Source: Aeromicrobium sp. Root495
GTDB lineage: Bacteria > Actinomycetota > Actinomycetes > Propionibacteriales > Nocardioidaceae
Length of the DNA stretch: 64,000 nt
Assembly: GCF_001426755.1 (NCBI RefSeq)
Contig: NZ_LMFJ01000001.1
Location: 1,049,846-1,113,845, forward strand
Reading direction: 5' to 3'
The notes under the pieces were generated by a model. That model was not told where the DNA came from, did no database searches, and worked only from the letters and a program-made list of their open reading frames with translations. A program made the position numbers and the translations under genes. Of this stretch, positions 16,695-26,897 are shown in pieces (the stretch's first letter is position 1; each line of letters starts with the position of its first letter).

Positions 16695-19600
16695 ATGCCG
16701 AGCGACTCGTCCTTCGTGCACCTGCACGTGCACACCGAGTACTCGATGCTCGACGGCGCCTCCCTCCTGGACGGGTTGTTCGAGCGCACCTCCTCCCTCG
16801 AGATGCCGGCCATCGCCATGACCGACCACGGCAACGTGCACGGCGCCTACGACTTCTACTCCAAGGCCAAGAAGCACGGCGTCAAGCCGATCATCGGCAT
16901 GGAGGCCTACCTCACGCCCGGCACCCACCGCAGCGAGCGCCGCAAGGTCCGCTGGGGCAAGGGCGACAGCGAGGAGGAGGGCGGCAACGACGTCTCCGGC
17001 GGCGGCGCGTACACGCACATGACCATGTTCGCCTCGAGCACCGAGGGCATGCACAACCTCTTCCGGCTGTCCTCGCGCTCCAGCCTGGAGGGCTACTACC
17101 GCAAGCCCCGGGCCGACCGCGAGCTCCTGAACCAGTACAGCAAGGGCCTCATCGCCACCACGGGATGTCCGTCCGGGGAGATCCAGACCCGCCTCCGGCT
17201 CGGCCAGTACGACGAGGCCCGGGCAGCCGCCGCAGAGTTCCAGGACATCTTCGGCAAGGAGAACTTCTTCCTCGAGCTCATGGACCACGGCCTCTCCATC
17301 GAGAAGGTCGTGCGCGACGACCTCCTGCGGCTCGGCCGCGAGCTCGGCATCGCTCCCATCGCCACCAACGACTCGCACTACAACAACCCCGAGGACGCCG
17401 CGGCCCAGGAGGCCCTGCTGTGCGTCAACTCGGGCAGCCGCCTCACCGAGCCCACCTACGCCCAGGGCGGCAAGCGGTTCGCGTTCGACGGGGCCGGGTA
17501 CTACATCAAGTCCGCCCAGGAGATGCGCGAGCTCTGGGAGGACCGCTTCGACATGAAGGAGGCGTGCGACAACACGCTCCTCATCGCCGAGCGGTGCGAG
17601 GTCGAGTTCACCGAGTCCAACGGCGGCTACATGGCCCGGGCCGACGTCCCGGCCGGTCACACCGAGGAGACCTGGTTCGTCGAGGAGGTGTGGCGCGGCA
17701 TCGAGGCCCGCTACCCCGGGGACAAGCTCACCCAGGACGTCCGCGACCGCGTCGAGATGGAGCTCGACGTCGTCCGCACCAAGGGCTACTGCGGCTACTA
17801 CCTCGTGGTCGCCGACTTCATCAACTGGGCCAAGGACAACGGCATCCGGGTCGGTCCGGGTCGTGGATCAGGCGCCGGCTCCATCGCCGCGTACGCCCTG
17901 CGCATCACCGATCTCTGCCCGCTCACGCACGGCCTCATCTTCGAGCGGTTCCTCAACCCCGAGCGCCCCTCCATGCCCGACTTCGACATCGACTTCGATG
18001 ATCGCCGCCGCGCCGAGGTCATCCGCTACGTGAGCGAGAAGTACGGCTCCGACCGCGTCGCCATGATCGCCACCTTCGGACGCATCAAGTCCAAGGCCGC
18101 CATCAAGGACGCGAGCCGGGTGCTCGACTACCCGTTCGCCATGGGCGAGAAGATCACCAAGGCGCTGCCCGCCGACGTCATGGGCAAGGGCGTCGGTCTC
18201 ACCGACCTCTTCAACGAGAAGCACAGCCGCTACAACGACGGACGCGACTTCCGCGACATGCACGCCGACGACGCCGAGGTGCGCAAGGTCTACGAGACCG
18301 CCCTCGGTCTCGAGGGCCAGATCCGCGGCTGGGGCGTCCACGCGGCCGGCGTGATCATGAGCAGCGAGCCGCTCATCGACATCGTCCCCATCATGAAGCG
18401 CGAGCAGGACGGCGCCATCATCACGCAGTTCGACTACCCGATGTGCGAGTCGCTCGGGCTGGTCAAGATGGACTTCCTGGGCCTGCGCAACCTCACGGTC
18501 ATCGACGACGCGCTGGCCAACATCAAGTCCAACCGCGGCATCGACCTCGTGCTCGAGGACCTGGAGTTCACCGACCAGGGCGCCTACGACCTCCTCGGTC
18601 GCGGCGACACGCTCGGCGTGTTCCAGCTCGACGGTGGACCCATGCGTTCGCTCCTGCGCCTCATGCAGCCCGACAACTTCGAGGACATCTCGGCCGTCAT
18701 CGCGCTGTACCGCCCGGGTCCCATGGGTGCCAACAGCCACACCAACTACGCCCTGCGCAAGACCGGCAAGCAGCCCGTCGACTACATCCACCCCGAGCTC
18801 ACCGAGGCGCTCAAGCCCATCCTCGGCACCACGTACGGCCTGATCGTCTATCAGGAGCAGGTCATGACCATCGCGCAGGAGCTGGCCGGGTTCACCCTCG
18901 GACAGGCCGACAACCTGCGTCGGGCCATGGGCAAGAAGAAGCGCGAGGTCCTGGAGCTGGAGTTCGTCGGCTTCGAGGCCGGCATGATGGAGCGCGGCTT
19001 CAGCAAGCAGGCCGTCAAGACGCTGTGGGACATCCTCGTCCCGTTCGCCGACTACGCCTTCAACAAGGCGCACTCGGCGGCCTACGGCGTCATCTCGTAC
19101 TGGACCGCTTTCCTCAAGGCCCACTACCCGGCCGAGTACATGGCCGCGCTGCTCACGAGCGTCAAGGGCGACAAGGACAAGTCGGCGATCTACCTCAACG
19201 AGTGTCGCCGGCTCGGCATCCAGGTGCTGCCGCCCGACGTCAACGACTCCATCGGCACCTTCGCCTCGGTCGACGAGGACATCCGCTTCGGACTCTCGGC
19301 CGTCCGCAACATCGGCGACCACGTGGTCGCCGGCATCGTCGAGGGACGCGAGGAGGGCGGCCCGTACACCGACTTCGCCGACTTCCTCGACAAGGTCCCG
19401 GTCCACGTGTGCAACAAGCGCGTGCTCGACTCGCTCATCCGCGCCGGTGCCTTCGACTCCCTCGGCCACGGCCGCCGCGCCCTCACCACGATCGCCGACG
19501 ACGCCGTCGACCAGTACATCGACCTCAAGCGCAACGCGGCCATCGGCCAGGACTCGCTGTTCGGCGGGATGGACGACTCGGTCACCGGTCTGGCCATCAC

Positions 19601-20258
19601 CGTCCCTGAGCTGCCGGAGTGGGAGAAGACGCAGCTCCTCGCCTTCGAGCGCGACATGCTGGGCCTGTACGTCTCGGACCACCCGCTCCTCGGTCTCGAG
19701 CACGTCCTGAAGGCCAGCAGCGACTGCACCGTGGGCCAGCTCCTCACCGACACCGAGCGGGCCGACGGCAGCACGGTACGGATCTGCGGTCTCATCACGG
19801 CTGTCTCGCGCCGCATGAGCAAGAAGGGCGACACCTGGGCGCTCGTCACGATCGAGGACCTCGAGGGCTCGGTCGACGTCATGGTCTTCCCGGCCGCCTT
19901 CCAGCTGGCCTCCTCCGTGCTGCTGCCCGACGCCATCGTCGTGGTGAAGGGCCGCGTCCGTCGCACCGACGACGGCGTCGACCTCAACGCCATGGAGGTC
20001 ACCATGCCGGCCATGAGCAGCGGCGGCGCCGAGGCACCGGTGGTCGTCACGCTCCCCGTGGCCCGCTGCACCACCGACACCATCGGACAGTTCAAGCAGG
20101 TGCTCGGCACCCACCCCGGCATGACCGAGGTGCACCTGCGGCTCGTGAGCACGAGCGGCACCAAGGTCTGGCGGCTCGACGACCAGTACCGCGTGAAGCC
20201 GTCGTCGTCGCTCATCGCCGACCTCAAGGAGCTCCTGGGGCCGAGTTGTCTGGCCTGA
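16695..20258 (+). CDS. dnaE: DNA polymerase III alpha subunit (DnaE1)
   Basis: 1187 aa, the main replicative polymerase. The N-terminal PHP domain is intact (HLHVHTEYSMLDGASL, MTDHGNVHGA); in mycobacterial DnaE1 this domain is the proofreading exonuclease, so the same is likely here. The polymerase catalytic triad is in MPDFDIDFDDRRR (Asp429, Asp431, Asp433). GRIKSKAAIKDASRVL, the fingers, the HhH region and the OB fold (SVDVMVFPAAFQ) follow. The leader is about 60 nt after a TAGGCT hexamer at 16625-16630. The 3' end overlaps a small membrane protein gene. Confidence 0.97.
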   Translation: MPSDSSFVHLHVHTEYSMLDGASLLDGLFERTSSLEMPAIAMTDHGNVHGAYDFYSKAKKHGVKPIIGMEAYLTPGTHRSERRKVRWGKGDSEEEGGNDVSGGGAYTHMTMFASSTEGMHNLFRLSSRSSLEGYYRKPRADRELLNQYSKGLIATTGCPSGEIQTRLRLGQYDEARAAAAEFQDIFGKENFFLELMDHGLSIEKVVRDDLLRLGRELGIAPIATNDSHYNNPEDAAAQEALLCVNSGSRLTEPTYAQGGKRFAFDGAGYYIKSAQEMRELWEDRFDMKEACDNTLLIAERCEVEFTESNGGYMARADVPAGHTEETWFVEEVWRGIEARYPGDKLTQDVRDRVEMELDVVRTKGYCGYYLVVADFINWAKDNGIRVGPGRGSGAGSIAAYALRITDLCPLTHGLIFERFLNPERPSMPDFDIDFDDRRRAEVIRYVSEKYGSDRVAMIATFGRIKSKAAIKDASRVLDYPFAMGEKITKALPADVMGKGVGLTDLFNEKHSRYNDGRDFRDMHADDAEVRKVYETALGLEGQIRGWGVHAAGVIMSSEPLIDIVPIMKREQDGAIITQFDYPMCESLGLVKMDFLGLRNLTVIDDALANIKSNRGIDLVLEDLEFTDQGAYDLLGRGDTLGVFQLDGGPMRSLLRLMQPDNFEDISAVIALYRPGPMGANSHTNYALRKTGKQPVDYIHPELTEALKPILGTTYGLIVYQEQVMTIAQELAGFTLGQADNLRRAMGKKKREVLELEFVGFEAGMMERGFSKQAVKTLWDILVPFADYAFNKAHSAAYGVISYWTAFLKAHYPAEYMAALLTSVKGDKDKSAIYLNECRRLGIQVLPPDVNDSIGTFASVDEDIRFGLSAVRNIGDHVVAGIVEGREEGGPYTDFADFLDKVPVHVCNKRVLDSLIRAGAFDSLGHGRRALTTIADDAVDQYIDLKRNAAIGQDSLFGGMDDSVTGLAITVPELPEWEKTQLLAFERDMLGLYVSDHPLLGLEHVLKASSDCTVGQLLTDTERADGSTVRICGLITAVSRRMSKKGDTWALVTIEDLEGSVDVMVFPAAFQLASSVLLPDAIVVVKGRVRRTDDGVDLNAMEVTMPAMSSGGAEAPVVVTLPVARCTTDTIGQFKQVLGTHPGMTEVHLRLVSTSGTKVWRLDDQYRVKPSSSLIADLKELLGPSCLA

Positions 20259-20800
20259 CCGTCACCGAGCCCTCCCGCACCCACCCGAAGGGCCCCGTCG
20301 TGCGTCGACCCCTGATCGGCCTCCTCCTCTGGACGCTCCTGCTGCTCGCCCTCGGCGTGGTGGCTGCGCTGCTCTGGAAGGCGGTGGCCGAGCCTTCGGC
20401 CTACGTCGTCACCGAGCGTGGCGCCGTGCTCACCGAGGAGGCCATCCGGGGCCAGTTCCAGGTCGTGGCCGCGTTCATGGCCGTCGGCGCCCTCGTGAGC
20501 CTGGTGTGGGGCGGTGTCGTGGCCGTGGTCATGAACCGACTGGGCTGGGCCCTCGTGCCGTGGTTCGTCGTGGCCACGCTCGCGGCCGGAGGGGTCGCCT
20601 GGAGGCTCGGCACCTGGTGGGGACCCAGCGACCCCACGGCGGCCTCGGTGCGCGGTCTGTCCGTCGGCGACGAGGTGCCGTCGGCACTGCAGGTCGACAC
20701 GCTCGCACCCTTCCTCGCGTGGCCGGCCGGGGCGCTCCTGGCGCTCCTCGTCGTGACCTACCTCAGCGGGCTGCGATCGACTGCACGACCGCCTCGGTGA
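20246..20800 (+). CDS. Small membrane protein, DUF2567-like
   Basis: 184 aa from TTG 20246, or 166 aa from GTG 20300, which has GAAGGG 7-12 nt before it; either is possible. The TTG start overlaps the end of dnaE1. Four hydrophobic helices are visible: LIGLLLWTLLLLALGVVAAL, VVAAFMAVGALVSLVWGGV, LVPWFVVATLAAGGVAWRL and FLAWPAGALLALLVVTYL. Between helices 1 and 2 is an external loop with SAYVVTERGAVLTEEAIRGQ. The topology and that loop resemble actinobacterial DUF2567 proteins; no function is known. Its 3' end overlaps the convergent deacylase gene by 38 bp. Confidence 0.75.
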   Translation: MSGLTVTEPSRTHPKGPVVRRPLIGLLLWTLLLLALGVVAALLWKAVAEPSAYVVTERGAVLTEEAIRGQFQVVAAFMAVGALVSLVWGGVVAVVMNRLGWALVPWFVVATLAAGGVAWRLGTWWGPSDPTAASVRGLSVGDEVPSALQVDTLAPFLAWPAGALLALLVVTYLSGLRSTARPPR

Positions 20801-21254
20801 GACGTACGAGGTCGGCCGGAGCCAGCTCGGCCTCCAGTCCTCGGCGCCCCGCGGACACCAGCACGGTGTCCCACGCCAGGGCCGAGGCGTCGAGCACGGT
20901 GCGATGCCTCTTCTTCTGCCCCAGCGGCGAGATCCCGCCCACCACGTAGCCGGTCGCGCGCTCGGCACGTGCCGCGTCGGCCATGCCGGCCTTCTTGGCG
21001 CCGAGCGCGGAGGCGAGCGCCTTCAGGTCCAGCTGCGCGTCCACGGGGACGATGCCGACGCACAGCTCGCCGTCGACGTCGGCCAGGAGCGTCTTGAGGA
21101 CCCGGGCGGGCTCCACCCCGAGAGCCTCAGCGGCCTCGAGGCCGTAGGAGCCGGCGCGAGGGTCGTGCTCGTACGACCGCTCCGTGAAGGCCACCTCCTC
21201 ACGCACGAGGTGGGCGAAGGCGGGAGTGGCTCCGCCGGACTTCTTCCTCGCCAT
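20763..21254 (-). CDS. ybaK: YbaK/EbsC-type Cys-tRNA(Pro) deacylase
   Basis: 163 aa, a single YbaK fold. It removes Cys mischarged on tRNA-Pro. Supporting segments: ARVLKTLLADVDGELCVGIVP, LDLKALASALGAKKAGMADA and TGYVVGGISPLGQKKR, the family GG(I/V)SPxGQKKxx signature containing the catalytic lysine region. ATG 21254 shares one base with the stop of the BenE gene upstream, so both are in one transcript. Its end overlaps the convergent gene. Confidence 0.92.
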   Translation of the reverse strand: MARKKSGGATPAFAHLVREEVAFTERSYEHDPRAGSYGLEAAEALGVEPARVLKTLLADVDGELCVGIVPVDAQLDLKALASALGAKKAGMADAARAERATGYVVGGISPLGQKKRHRTVLDASALAWDTVLVSAGRRGLEAELAPADLVRLTEAVVQSIAAR

Positions 21255-22420
21255 CAGGCTGCCTTCCGCTCCAGGCCGAGGTGGACCGCGATGCCCAGCA
21301 CGAGGGCCCAGAACGCCCCGCCGACCCCCAGCACCTGGAGGCCCGACGCAGCGACGAGGAACGTGACGACCGCGCTCGTGCGGAACCGCACCTCGGCGAG
21401 CGAGCTGGCCACGGAGGTCGCGAACGTCGCGAGCAGCGCGAGCCCCGCGACGGCCGGGATCACGCCCTCGGGCGCCGCCGTGGTGAGGACGACGAAGAGC
21501 CCCGACCCGAGCCCGAGGGGCAGATAGACCAGCCCGGTGGTCAGCGCCGCGACCCAGCGCCGCTCCCGCGGCCCCGCCTCGTCGCCTGCCGCGAGGGAGG
21601 CCGAGATGGCCGCCAGGTTCATGGCGTGACCGCCGAAGGGTGCGGCCGCCACGGTGCCCAGTCCGGTCGCCACGACCGAGCGCGTCCAGGGCAGCTCGAA
21701 CCCGAAGGAGCGCATGACGGCCACGCCGGGGATGTTCTGCGACGTGACCGTGACGACGGTCAGCGGGAGGGCGATGCCCACGAGGGCGGCCCACGTGAAC
21801 GTCGGCGTGGTCCAGACGGGGGAGGGGACGGCCTCGGACCAGGCGACGGACCGTCCGCTGTCGTGCAGATACGCAGCGATGCCCACGAGCGCCACCACCA
21901 GGGCGACGGGCACCGCCCAGCGCGGTGCGAGCCGCGTGGCGAGCAGCCACGCCGCGACCACGGGGCCGACGATCCACGGATGGTCCTGCAGCGCGGTGAA
22001 CGGCTCGAGGCACAGGCCGAGCAGCACTCCGGCGAGCATCGCCTGTGCGATGTGCACGGGGATGCGGCCGATGAGCCGACCCAGCCAGGGCACGGCGCCC
22101 GTGGCGGCCAGCAGGACGCCCGTGACGATGAAGGCGCCCACGGCGGCAGGCCATCCGCCGTCGACCGGTCCCGTGGTCACGAGGAGGGCAGCGCCGGGGG
22201 TGGACCAGGCGAGCGTGAGAGGCATGCGGGTCCAGAGCGAGAGCACCACCATGAGGAGCCCGAAGACGAGGCACAGCGCGAGCAGGCCGCTGGCAGCCTC
22301 GGCGTCAGTGGCGCCGACGGACGTGAGGCCGGCGAGCACGACGGCGAACGACGACGTGAACCCGACCAGTGCGGCGACCACTCCGGCCACGATGGGCTGC
22401 TGCACCGACGTCCGACTCAC
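21254..22420 (-). CDS. BenE-family benzoate/H+ symporter-like transporter
   Basis: 388 aa with about 12 membrane helices and no soluble domain. Family-typical segments include SVQQPIVAGVVAALVGFTSSFAV, LAWSTPGAALL, NIPGVAVMRSFG and PFGGHAMNLAAISASL. The BenE family takes up benzoate with protons; no aromatic degradation genes are nearby, so the substrate here is open. The GTG at 22420 follows TAGGAT by 6 nt on the minus strand, so it is leaderless and shares a 42-bp divergent region with hisD. Confidence 0.85.
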   Translation of the reverse strand: MSRTSVQQPIVAGVVAALVGFTSSFAVVLAGLTSVGATDAEAASGLLALCLVFGLLMVVLSLWTRMPLTLAWSTPGAALLVTTGPVDGGWPAAVGAFIVTGVLLAATGAVPWLGRLIGRIPVHIAQAMLAGVLLGLCLEPFTALQDHPWIVGPVVAAWLLATRLAPRWAVPVALVVALVGIAAYLHDSGRSVAWSEAVPSPVWTTPTFTWAALVGIALPLTVVTVTSQNIPGVAVMRSFGFELPWTRSVVATGLGTVAAAPFGGHAMNLAAISASLAAGDEAGPRERRWVAALTTGLVYLPLGLGSGLFVVLTTAAPEGVIPAVAGLALLATFATSVASSLAEVRFRTSAVVTFLVAASGLQVLGVGGAFWALVLGIAVHLGLERKAA

Positions 22421-22426
22421 CCGAGC

Positions 22427-22456
22427 ATCCTAGGGGCGGGCTGCCGCGCCTAGGAT
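22427..22456. promoter_or_regulatory. Divergent leaderless promoters of benE-like gene and hisD
   Basis: TAGGAT is on the minus strand at 22427-22432 and on the plus strand at 22451-22456. Each hexamer is followed by exactly 6 nt and then a GTG start (22420 minus, 22463 plus). The two promoters face away from each other within 42 bp, so their -35 regions must overlap. Confidence 0.7.
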
Positions 22457-22462
22457 TGGTGC

Positions 22463-23758
22463 GTGATCCGCCGACTCGACCTCCGCATCGACGCCTCTGC
22501 CGACCTTCCCCGGGCCCAGCTCGACGTGGAGCACGCGCTCGACGTCGTGCGGCCGCTGTGCGAGGACGTGAAGGCCCGCGGCGAGGAGGCCGTGCTGGAG
22601 TACGGCGAGCGTTTCGACGGCGTCCGTCCGGCCTCGCTGCGCGTGGCCCCGGAGGCGCTCGAGCGTGCTCTCGCAGAGCTGGCTCCCGACATCCGCGCGG
22701 CCCTCGAGGAGTCCGTCGCGCGCCTGCGTCGCACGAGCCAGGCCGAGCTGGAGGCCTCGGTCGTGACCACCGTCGCCGACGGCGCCACGGTCGAGCGCCG
22801 CATCGTGCCCATGCAGCGGGTCGGTCTCTACGTGCCGGGCGGTCTGGCGCCGCTCGTCAGCACCGTCGTCATGAACGCCGTCCCGGCGCAGGTCGCCGGA
22901 GTCGCGTCCATCGCGCTGGCCACACCTCCGCAGCGCGAGTTCGACGGTCAGCCGCACCCCACCATCCTGGCCGCCTGCGCCCTCCTGGGGATCGACGAGG
23001 TGTACGCCGCCGGCGGTGCGCAGGCCCTCGCGATGCTCGCCTACGGGACCACCTCCACCGGCGGCTCCGTCGCGCCGGTCAACCTCATCACCGGTCCGGG
23101 CAACATCTACGTCGCCGCGGCCAAGCGGTACCTGCAGGGGTCGGTGGCCATCGACTCCGAGGCCGGACCCACCGAGATCGCGGTCATCGCCGACGACACG
23201 GCCGATGCGGCCTTCGTCGCGGCCGACCTCATCAGCCAGTCCGAGCACGACCCCATGGCCGCGAGCATCCTCATCACGCCCAGCGAGGCTCTGGCCGATG
23301 CGGTGACGGCTGAGCTGGAGCGTCAGGTCCCGGCCGCCAAGCACGCCGAGCGCATCACCACGTCGCTCGACGGCCAGCAGTCGGCGATCGTCCTGGTGGC
23401 CGACCTCGACCAGGCCGTCGACGTGGCCAACGCCTATGCAGCCGAGCACCTCGAGGTCCAGACGGACGACTCCGCGGGGGTGGCCGCCCGCATCGTCAAC
23501 GCCGGTGCCATCTTCGTGGGTCGTTGGACGCCGGTCTCGCTCGGCGACTACGCAGCCGGGTCCAACCACGTGCTCCCCACTGCCGGGTGCGCGTGCCACT
23601 CCTCGGGGCTCTCGGTGCGCGCGTTCTGCAAGAACATGCACGTGGTCACGTACACCGAGCAGGCCCTGCGCGAGGTCGGCCCGCACGTCACCACGCTCGC
23701 CGACGCCGAGGACCTCCCGTCCCACGGCGCTGCCGTCTCCATCCGGACCAGCCGCTGA
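22463..23758 (+). CDS. hisD: Histidinol dehydrogenase
   Basis: 431 aa. Catalyses the last two oxidations of histidine synthesis (histidinol to histidine, NAD+). Family signatures: [44 protein letters not shown], then SEHDPMA and the zinc/catalytic stretch AAEHLEVQ. The leaderless GTG at 22463 heads a hisD-hisC-hisB-hisH operon with overlapping joints. Confidence 0.97.
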   Translation: MIRRLDLRIDASADLPRAQLDVEHALDVVRPLCEDVKARGEEAVLEYGERFDGVRPASLRVAPEALERALAELAPDIRAALEESVARLRRTSQAELEASVVTTVADGATVERRIVPMQRVGLYVPGGLAPLVSTVVMNAVPAQVAGVASIALATPPQREFDGQPHPTILAACALLGIDEVYAAGGAQALAMLAYGTTSTGGSVAPVNLITGPGNIYVAAAKRYLQGSVAIDSEAGPTEIAVIADDTADAAFVAADLISQSEHDPMAASILITPSEALADAVTAELERQVPAAKHAERITTSLDGQQSAIVLVADLDQAVDVANAYAAEHLEVQTDDSAGVAARIVNAGAIFVGRWTPVSLGDYAAGSNHVLPTAGCACHSSGLSVRAFCKNMHVVTYTEQALREVGPHVTTLADAEDLPSHGAAVSIRTSR

Positions 23759-24894
23759 TGACCGAGGCCGGCACCCCCGCCTGGGTCCCGCTCCGGGACG
23801 AGCTGCGGGGGGAGGAGCCGTACGGTGCGCCGCAGATCGACGTGCCCGTACGGCTGAACACCAACGAGAATCCGTACGGACCCAGCGAGGCGGCCGCCGA
23901 CGACATCGCGTCGTCCGTTCGCGCTGCCGCGCTGGGGCTGAACCGCTACCCCGACCGCGAGGCCGTGGCGCTGCGCACGGCGCTCGCGTCCTACCTGACG
24001 GCCGAGGTGCCGTCGGCCGGGCTCGACGCCTCGCGGGTGTGGGCAGCCAACGGCTCCAACGAGGTCATGCAGCAGATCCTGCAGGCCTTCGGTGGCCCGG
24101 GCCGCACGGCGCTGTCGTTCGCGCCCACGTACTCGATGTACCCCGAGTACGCCCGGAACACCCACACGCGCTGGGTCGCGGGGCAGCGCCGCGAGGACTT
24201 CGGCATCGACGTCGAGGCCGCCATCGCCCTCATCGAGGCCGAGCAGCCCGACGTCGTGTTCCTCACGTCGCCCAACAACCCCACCGGCACGGCGCTCGAC
24301 CCGAGCCACACGCGGGCCGTGCTGGAGTCGGCTCCGGGCATCGTCGTGGTCGACGAGGCCTACGCGGAGTTCCGCAGGGCCGGCACGCCGTCGGCCCTGG
24401 AGCTGCTCGAGGAGTTCCCGCGGCTCATCGTCACCCGCACCATGAGCAAGGCCTTCGCCCTGGCCGGCGGGCGCCTCGGCTACCTCGCTGCCCACGCCGC
24501 CGTGGTCGACGCCCTGCGGATCGTGCGCCTGCCCTACCACCTCTCCTCCGTCACTCAGGCCACGGCGGAGGCGGCCCTGCGCCACACCGACGAGCTCCTC
24601 GCCCAGGTGGCCGCGCTCCGCGCCACGCGCGACCACACCGCGTCGAGGCTGCGGGGGAGCGGCTTCACCGTGGCCGAGTCCGACGCCAACTTCATCCTGT
24701 TCGGTCCGTTCGAGGACCGGCACGCCACGTGGCAGGCCCTCGTCGACCGCGGCGTGCTGATCCGCGAGACCGGCCCCCTAGGATGGTTGCGCGTCTCGAT
24801 CGGCACCCCCGACGAGATGGACCTTTTCCACGCCGCACTCCAGGAGGTGACCGACGATGGCACGCACCAGCCGTATCGAGCGCAGGACGTCTGA
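23758..24894 (+). CDS. hisC: Histidinol-phosphate aminotransferase
   Basis: 378 aa. Transfers the amino group from glutamate to imidazole-acetol phosphate. [34 protein letters not shown] and the PLP site [17 protein letters not shown] are intact. The ATG shares one base with the hisD stop. Its 3' end overlaps hisB by 38 bp, an unusually deep overlap for this window. Confidence 0.96.
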   Translation: MTEAGTPAWVPLRDELRGEEPYGAPQIDVPVRLNTNENPYGPSEAAADDIASSVRAAALGLNRYPDREAVALRTALASYLTAEVPSAGLDASRVWAANGSNEVMQQILQAFGGPGRTALSFAPTYSMYPEYARNTHTRWVAGQRREDFGIDVEAAIALIEAEQPDVVFLTSPNNPTGTALDPSHTRAVLESAPGIVVVDEAYAEFRRAGTPSALELLEEFPRLIVTRTMSKAFALAGGRLGYLAAHAAVVDALRIVRLPYHLSSVTQATAEAALRHTDELLAQVAALRATRDHTASRLRGSGFTVAESDANFILFGPFEDRHATWQALVDRGVLIRETGPLGWLRVSIGTPDEMDLFHAALQEVTDDGTHQPYRAQDV

Positions 24895-25456
24895 GTCGCA
24901 CGTCGTCGTCGAGCTCGACCTGGACGGCAGCGGCCGGCACGACATCTCCACCGGGGTCGGCTTCTACGACCACATGCTCACCGCGTTCGCGCGGCACTCG
25001 CTCATCGACCTCACGGTCAAGACCGAGGGCGACCTCCACATCGACGCGCACCACACCGTCGAGGACACGGCCATCGTCATCGGCCAGGCCCTGCGCGAGG
25101 CGCTCGGCGACAAGGTCGGCATCAAGCGGTACGGCGACGCCCTCGTGCCGCTCGACGAGGCGCTCGCGCAGGCCGTCGTCGACGTCTCGGGCCGACCGTA
25201 CTTCGTGCACACCGGCGAGCCCGAGCGCCAGATCACCGTCGTGATCGGCGGCCAGTACTCCGGGTCGCTCACGTCGCACGTCTTCGAGTCGCTCGCCCAC
25301 CACGCCGGACTCACGCTGCACGTGACCCTCGTGGGCGGCCGCGACCCGCACCACATCGCCGAGGCGCAGTTCAAGGCCCTGGCCCGCGCCCTGCGCGACG
25401 CCATCGCCCTGGACCCCCGGGAGACGGGCGTCCCCTCCACCAAGGGCGCCCTGTGA
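24857..25456 (+). CDS. hisB: Imidazoleglycerol-phosphate dehydratase
   Basis: 199 aa, the single-domain form without the phosphatase of enterobacteria. Mn-binding signatures are clear: [48 protein letters not shown] and [18 protein letters not shown]. The phosphatase step must be done by another protein not in this window. The start lies within hisC; the stop overlaps the hisH GTG. Confidence 0.96.
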   Translation: MARTSRIERRTSESHVVVELDLDGSGRHDISTGVGFYDHMLTAFARHSLIDLTVKTEGDLHIDAHHTVEDTAIVIGQALREALGDKVGIKRYGDALVPLDEALAQAVVDVSGRPYFVHTGEPERQITVVIGGQYSGSLTSHVFESLAHHAGLTLHVTLVGGRDPHHIAEAQFKALARALRDAIALDPRETGVPSTKGAL

Positions 25457-26091
25457 CCGCTCGCCCCTCGGTGGCGGTGCTCGACTACGGGTCGGGCAAC
25501 CTCCGCTCCGCTGTCCGCGCCGTCGAGCGGGCCGGCGCGGAGGTGACGCTCACGGCCGACCCGCGGGCGGCCGAGGAGGCCGACGGCCTGCTCGTGCCGG
25601 GTGTCGGCGCGTACGCGGCCTGCATGCGTGGTCTGTCGGCCGTGGGTGGCGAGCGCATCATCGAGCGTCGCCTCATCGCGTCGCGTCCGGTGCTGGGCAT
25701 CTGCGTGGGCATGCAGATCCTGTTCGGCGAGGGCATCGAGCACGGCGTGCGGACCCAGGGTGCGGGCGAGTGGCCCGGCACCGTGGAACGCCTGCAGGCG
25801 CCCATCGTGCCGCACATGGGGTGGAACACCGTGATCGCTCGCGACGGCTCGCAGATGTTCGCCGGCATCGAGGACGAGCGGTTCTACTTCGTGCACTCCT
25901 ACGGGGTCAGGCACTGGGAGCTCGACGGGGACACGCCGCTCCTGAAGCCGAAGGTCACCTGGACCGACTACGGGGGAGACCGCTTCGTGGCCGCCGTGGA
26001 GCACGGCCCGCTGTGGGCCACCCAGTTCCATCCCGAGAAGTCCGGCGACGCAGGCCGTCGTCTCCTCGAGAACTGGATCGCCACGCTCTAG
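25453..26091 (+). CDS. hisH: Imidazole glycerol phosphate synthase, glutaminase subunit
   Basis: 212 aa class I glutamine amidotransferase. The nucleophile elbow is [10 protein letters not shown]; the His/Glu pair is in [13 protein letters not shown], and YGSGNLRS marks the N-terminus. It feeds ammonia to HisF (28.1 kb), from which it is separated by a hydrolase, priA and a small protein gene. GTG 25453 forms a GTGA overlap with hisB. Confidence 0.96.
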   Translation: MTARPSVAVLDYGSGNLRSAVRAVERAGAEVTLTADPRAAEEADGLLVPGVGAYAACMRGLSAVGGERIIERRLIASRPVLGICVGMQILFGEGIEHGVRTQGAGEWPGTVERLQAPIVPHMGWNTVIARDGSQMFAGIEDERFYFVHSYGVRHWELDGDTPLLKPKVTWTDYGGDRFVAAVEHGPLWATQFHPEKSGDAGRRLLENWIATL

Positions 26092-26108
26092 CTCCGGCCC
26101 TCACGCGC

Positions 26109-26184
26109 GAATGGCGCAGATTGGCACTTTCGGGACGGCGTGTCGGACCAATCTGCGCCACTCGAGACCCACTTTGCGCCACTC
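26109..26184. repeat. Palindromic repeat after hisH
   Basis: TGGCGCAGATTGG (26112-26124) and CCAATCTGCGCCA (26148-26160) are a perfect 13-bp inverted pair around a 23-nt loop. The outer decamer TGCGCCACTC occurs at 26154-26163 and again at 26175-26184, with a one-mismatch inverse copy at 26109-26118. It lies between the convergent hisH and hydrolase genes, so it may terminate both, or it may be a dispersed palindromic element. Confidence 0.6.
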
Positions 26185-26185
26185 G

Positions 26186-26890
26186 TCAGAGAGCGGCGAC
26201 GATCGCCGCGGCGAGGTCGGCGGGGCGGGAGAGCTGGGGCCAGTGGCCGGTGGGCAGCTCGACGATCGTGAGGTACTCCAGCAGCGCCAGCTCGGCGAAG
26301 TAGCTCTCGCCCGCGTCGCGGTACTGCTCGATCTCGGCGAGCGTGAACGTGGACGAGATGAGCGTGACGGGGACGTCGTACCGCCTCTCGTCGGACAGCA
26401 CGAGACCGTCGCGCGCCGCACGCTCGGGGTGCGGGACGGCGCGGGCGCGGAAGGCGTCAAGCAGCTCCGGGGTGAGCCCGTCGAGATCCTTGGAGCCGTC
26501 GTCGGAGAACACGTCCCACGGCGGGAGCCCGATCTCGCCGCGCTCGGCCGGGAGATGAGGATTGGTGGGCTGGCCGGCGGGCAGGGGAGCGGAGTCGACG
26601 TAGACGGCCCGCGCCACCCGGTCGGGACGCTGGTCGACGGCGCCATGGATCACGGTGCCGCCACCGCTGTGGCCCACCAGCACGACGAGATCGTCGTGAC
26701 GATCGATCTCCGCGACCACGGCCGCCACGTGCTCGGCGAGCCCGATGCCTGACCGGTCGGCGTGCAGCGACTCGAGCCCGGGAAGGGTGAGGGGCACGAC
26801 CTCGTGGCCCGCGGCGCGAAGCGGAGCAGACACCTCGTCCCACGAGGACGCGTCGAGCCAGAATCCGGGGACCAGGACGAGGGTGCTCAT
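26186..26890 (-). CDS. Alpha/beta-hydrolase family protein
   Basis: 234 aa. N-terminal STLVLVPGFWLDASSWDEV, the nucleophile elbow LVGHSGGGTVIH, and the C-terminal His in LPTGHWPQLSRPADLA give a plausible Ser-Asp-His triad. Substrate unknown; small esterase-like proteins of this type are common in actinobacteria. The ATG at 26890 lies 7 nt after a minus-strand TAGGTT (26898-26903), so it looks leaderless; an in-frame start at 26920 would run into the priA promoter region. It interrupts the his genes on the opposite strand. Confidence 0.85.
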   Translation of the reverse strand: MSTLVLVPGFWLDASSWDEVSAPLRAAGHEVVPLTLPGLESLHADRSGIGLAEHVAAVVAEIDRHDDLVVLVGHSGGGTVIHGAVDQRPDRVARAVYVDSAPLPAGQPTNPHLPAERGEIGLPPWDVFSDDGSKDLDGLTPELLDAFRARAVPHPERAARDGLVLSDERRYDVPVTLISSTFTLAEIEQYRDAGESYFAELALLEYLTIVELPTGHWPQLSRPADLAAAIVAAL

Positions 26891-26897
26891 GCCTGAG

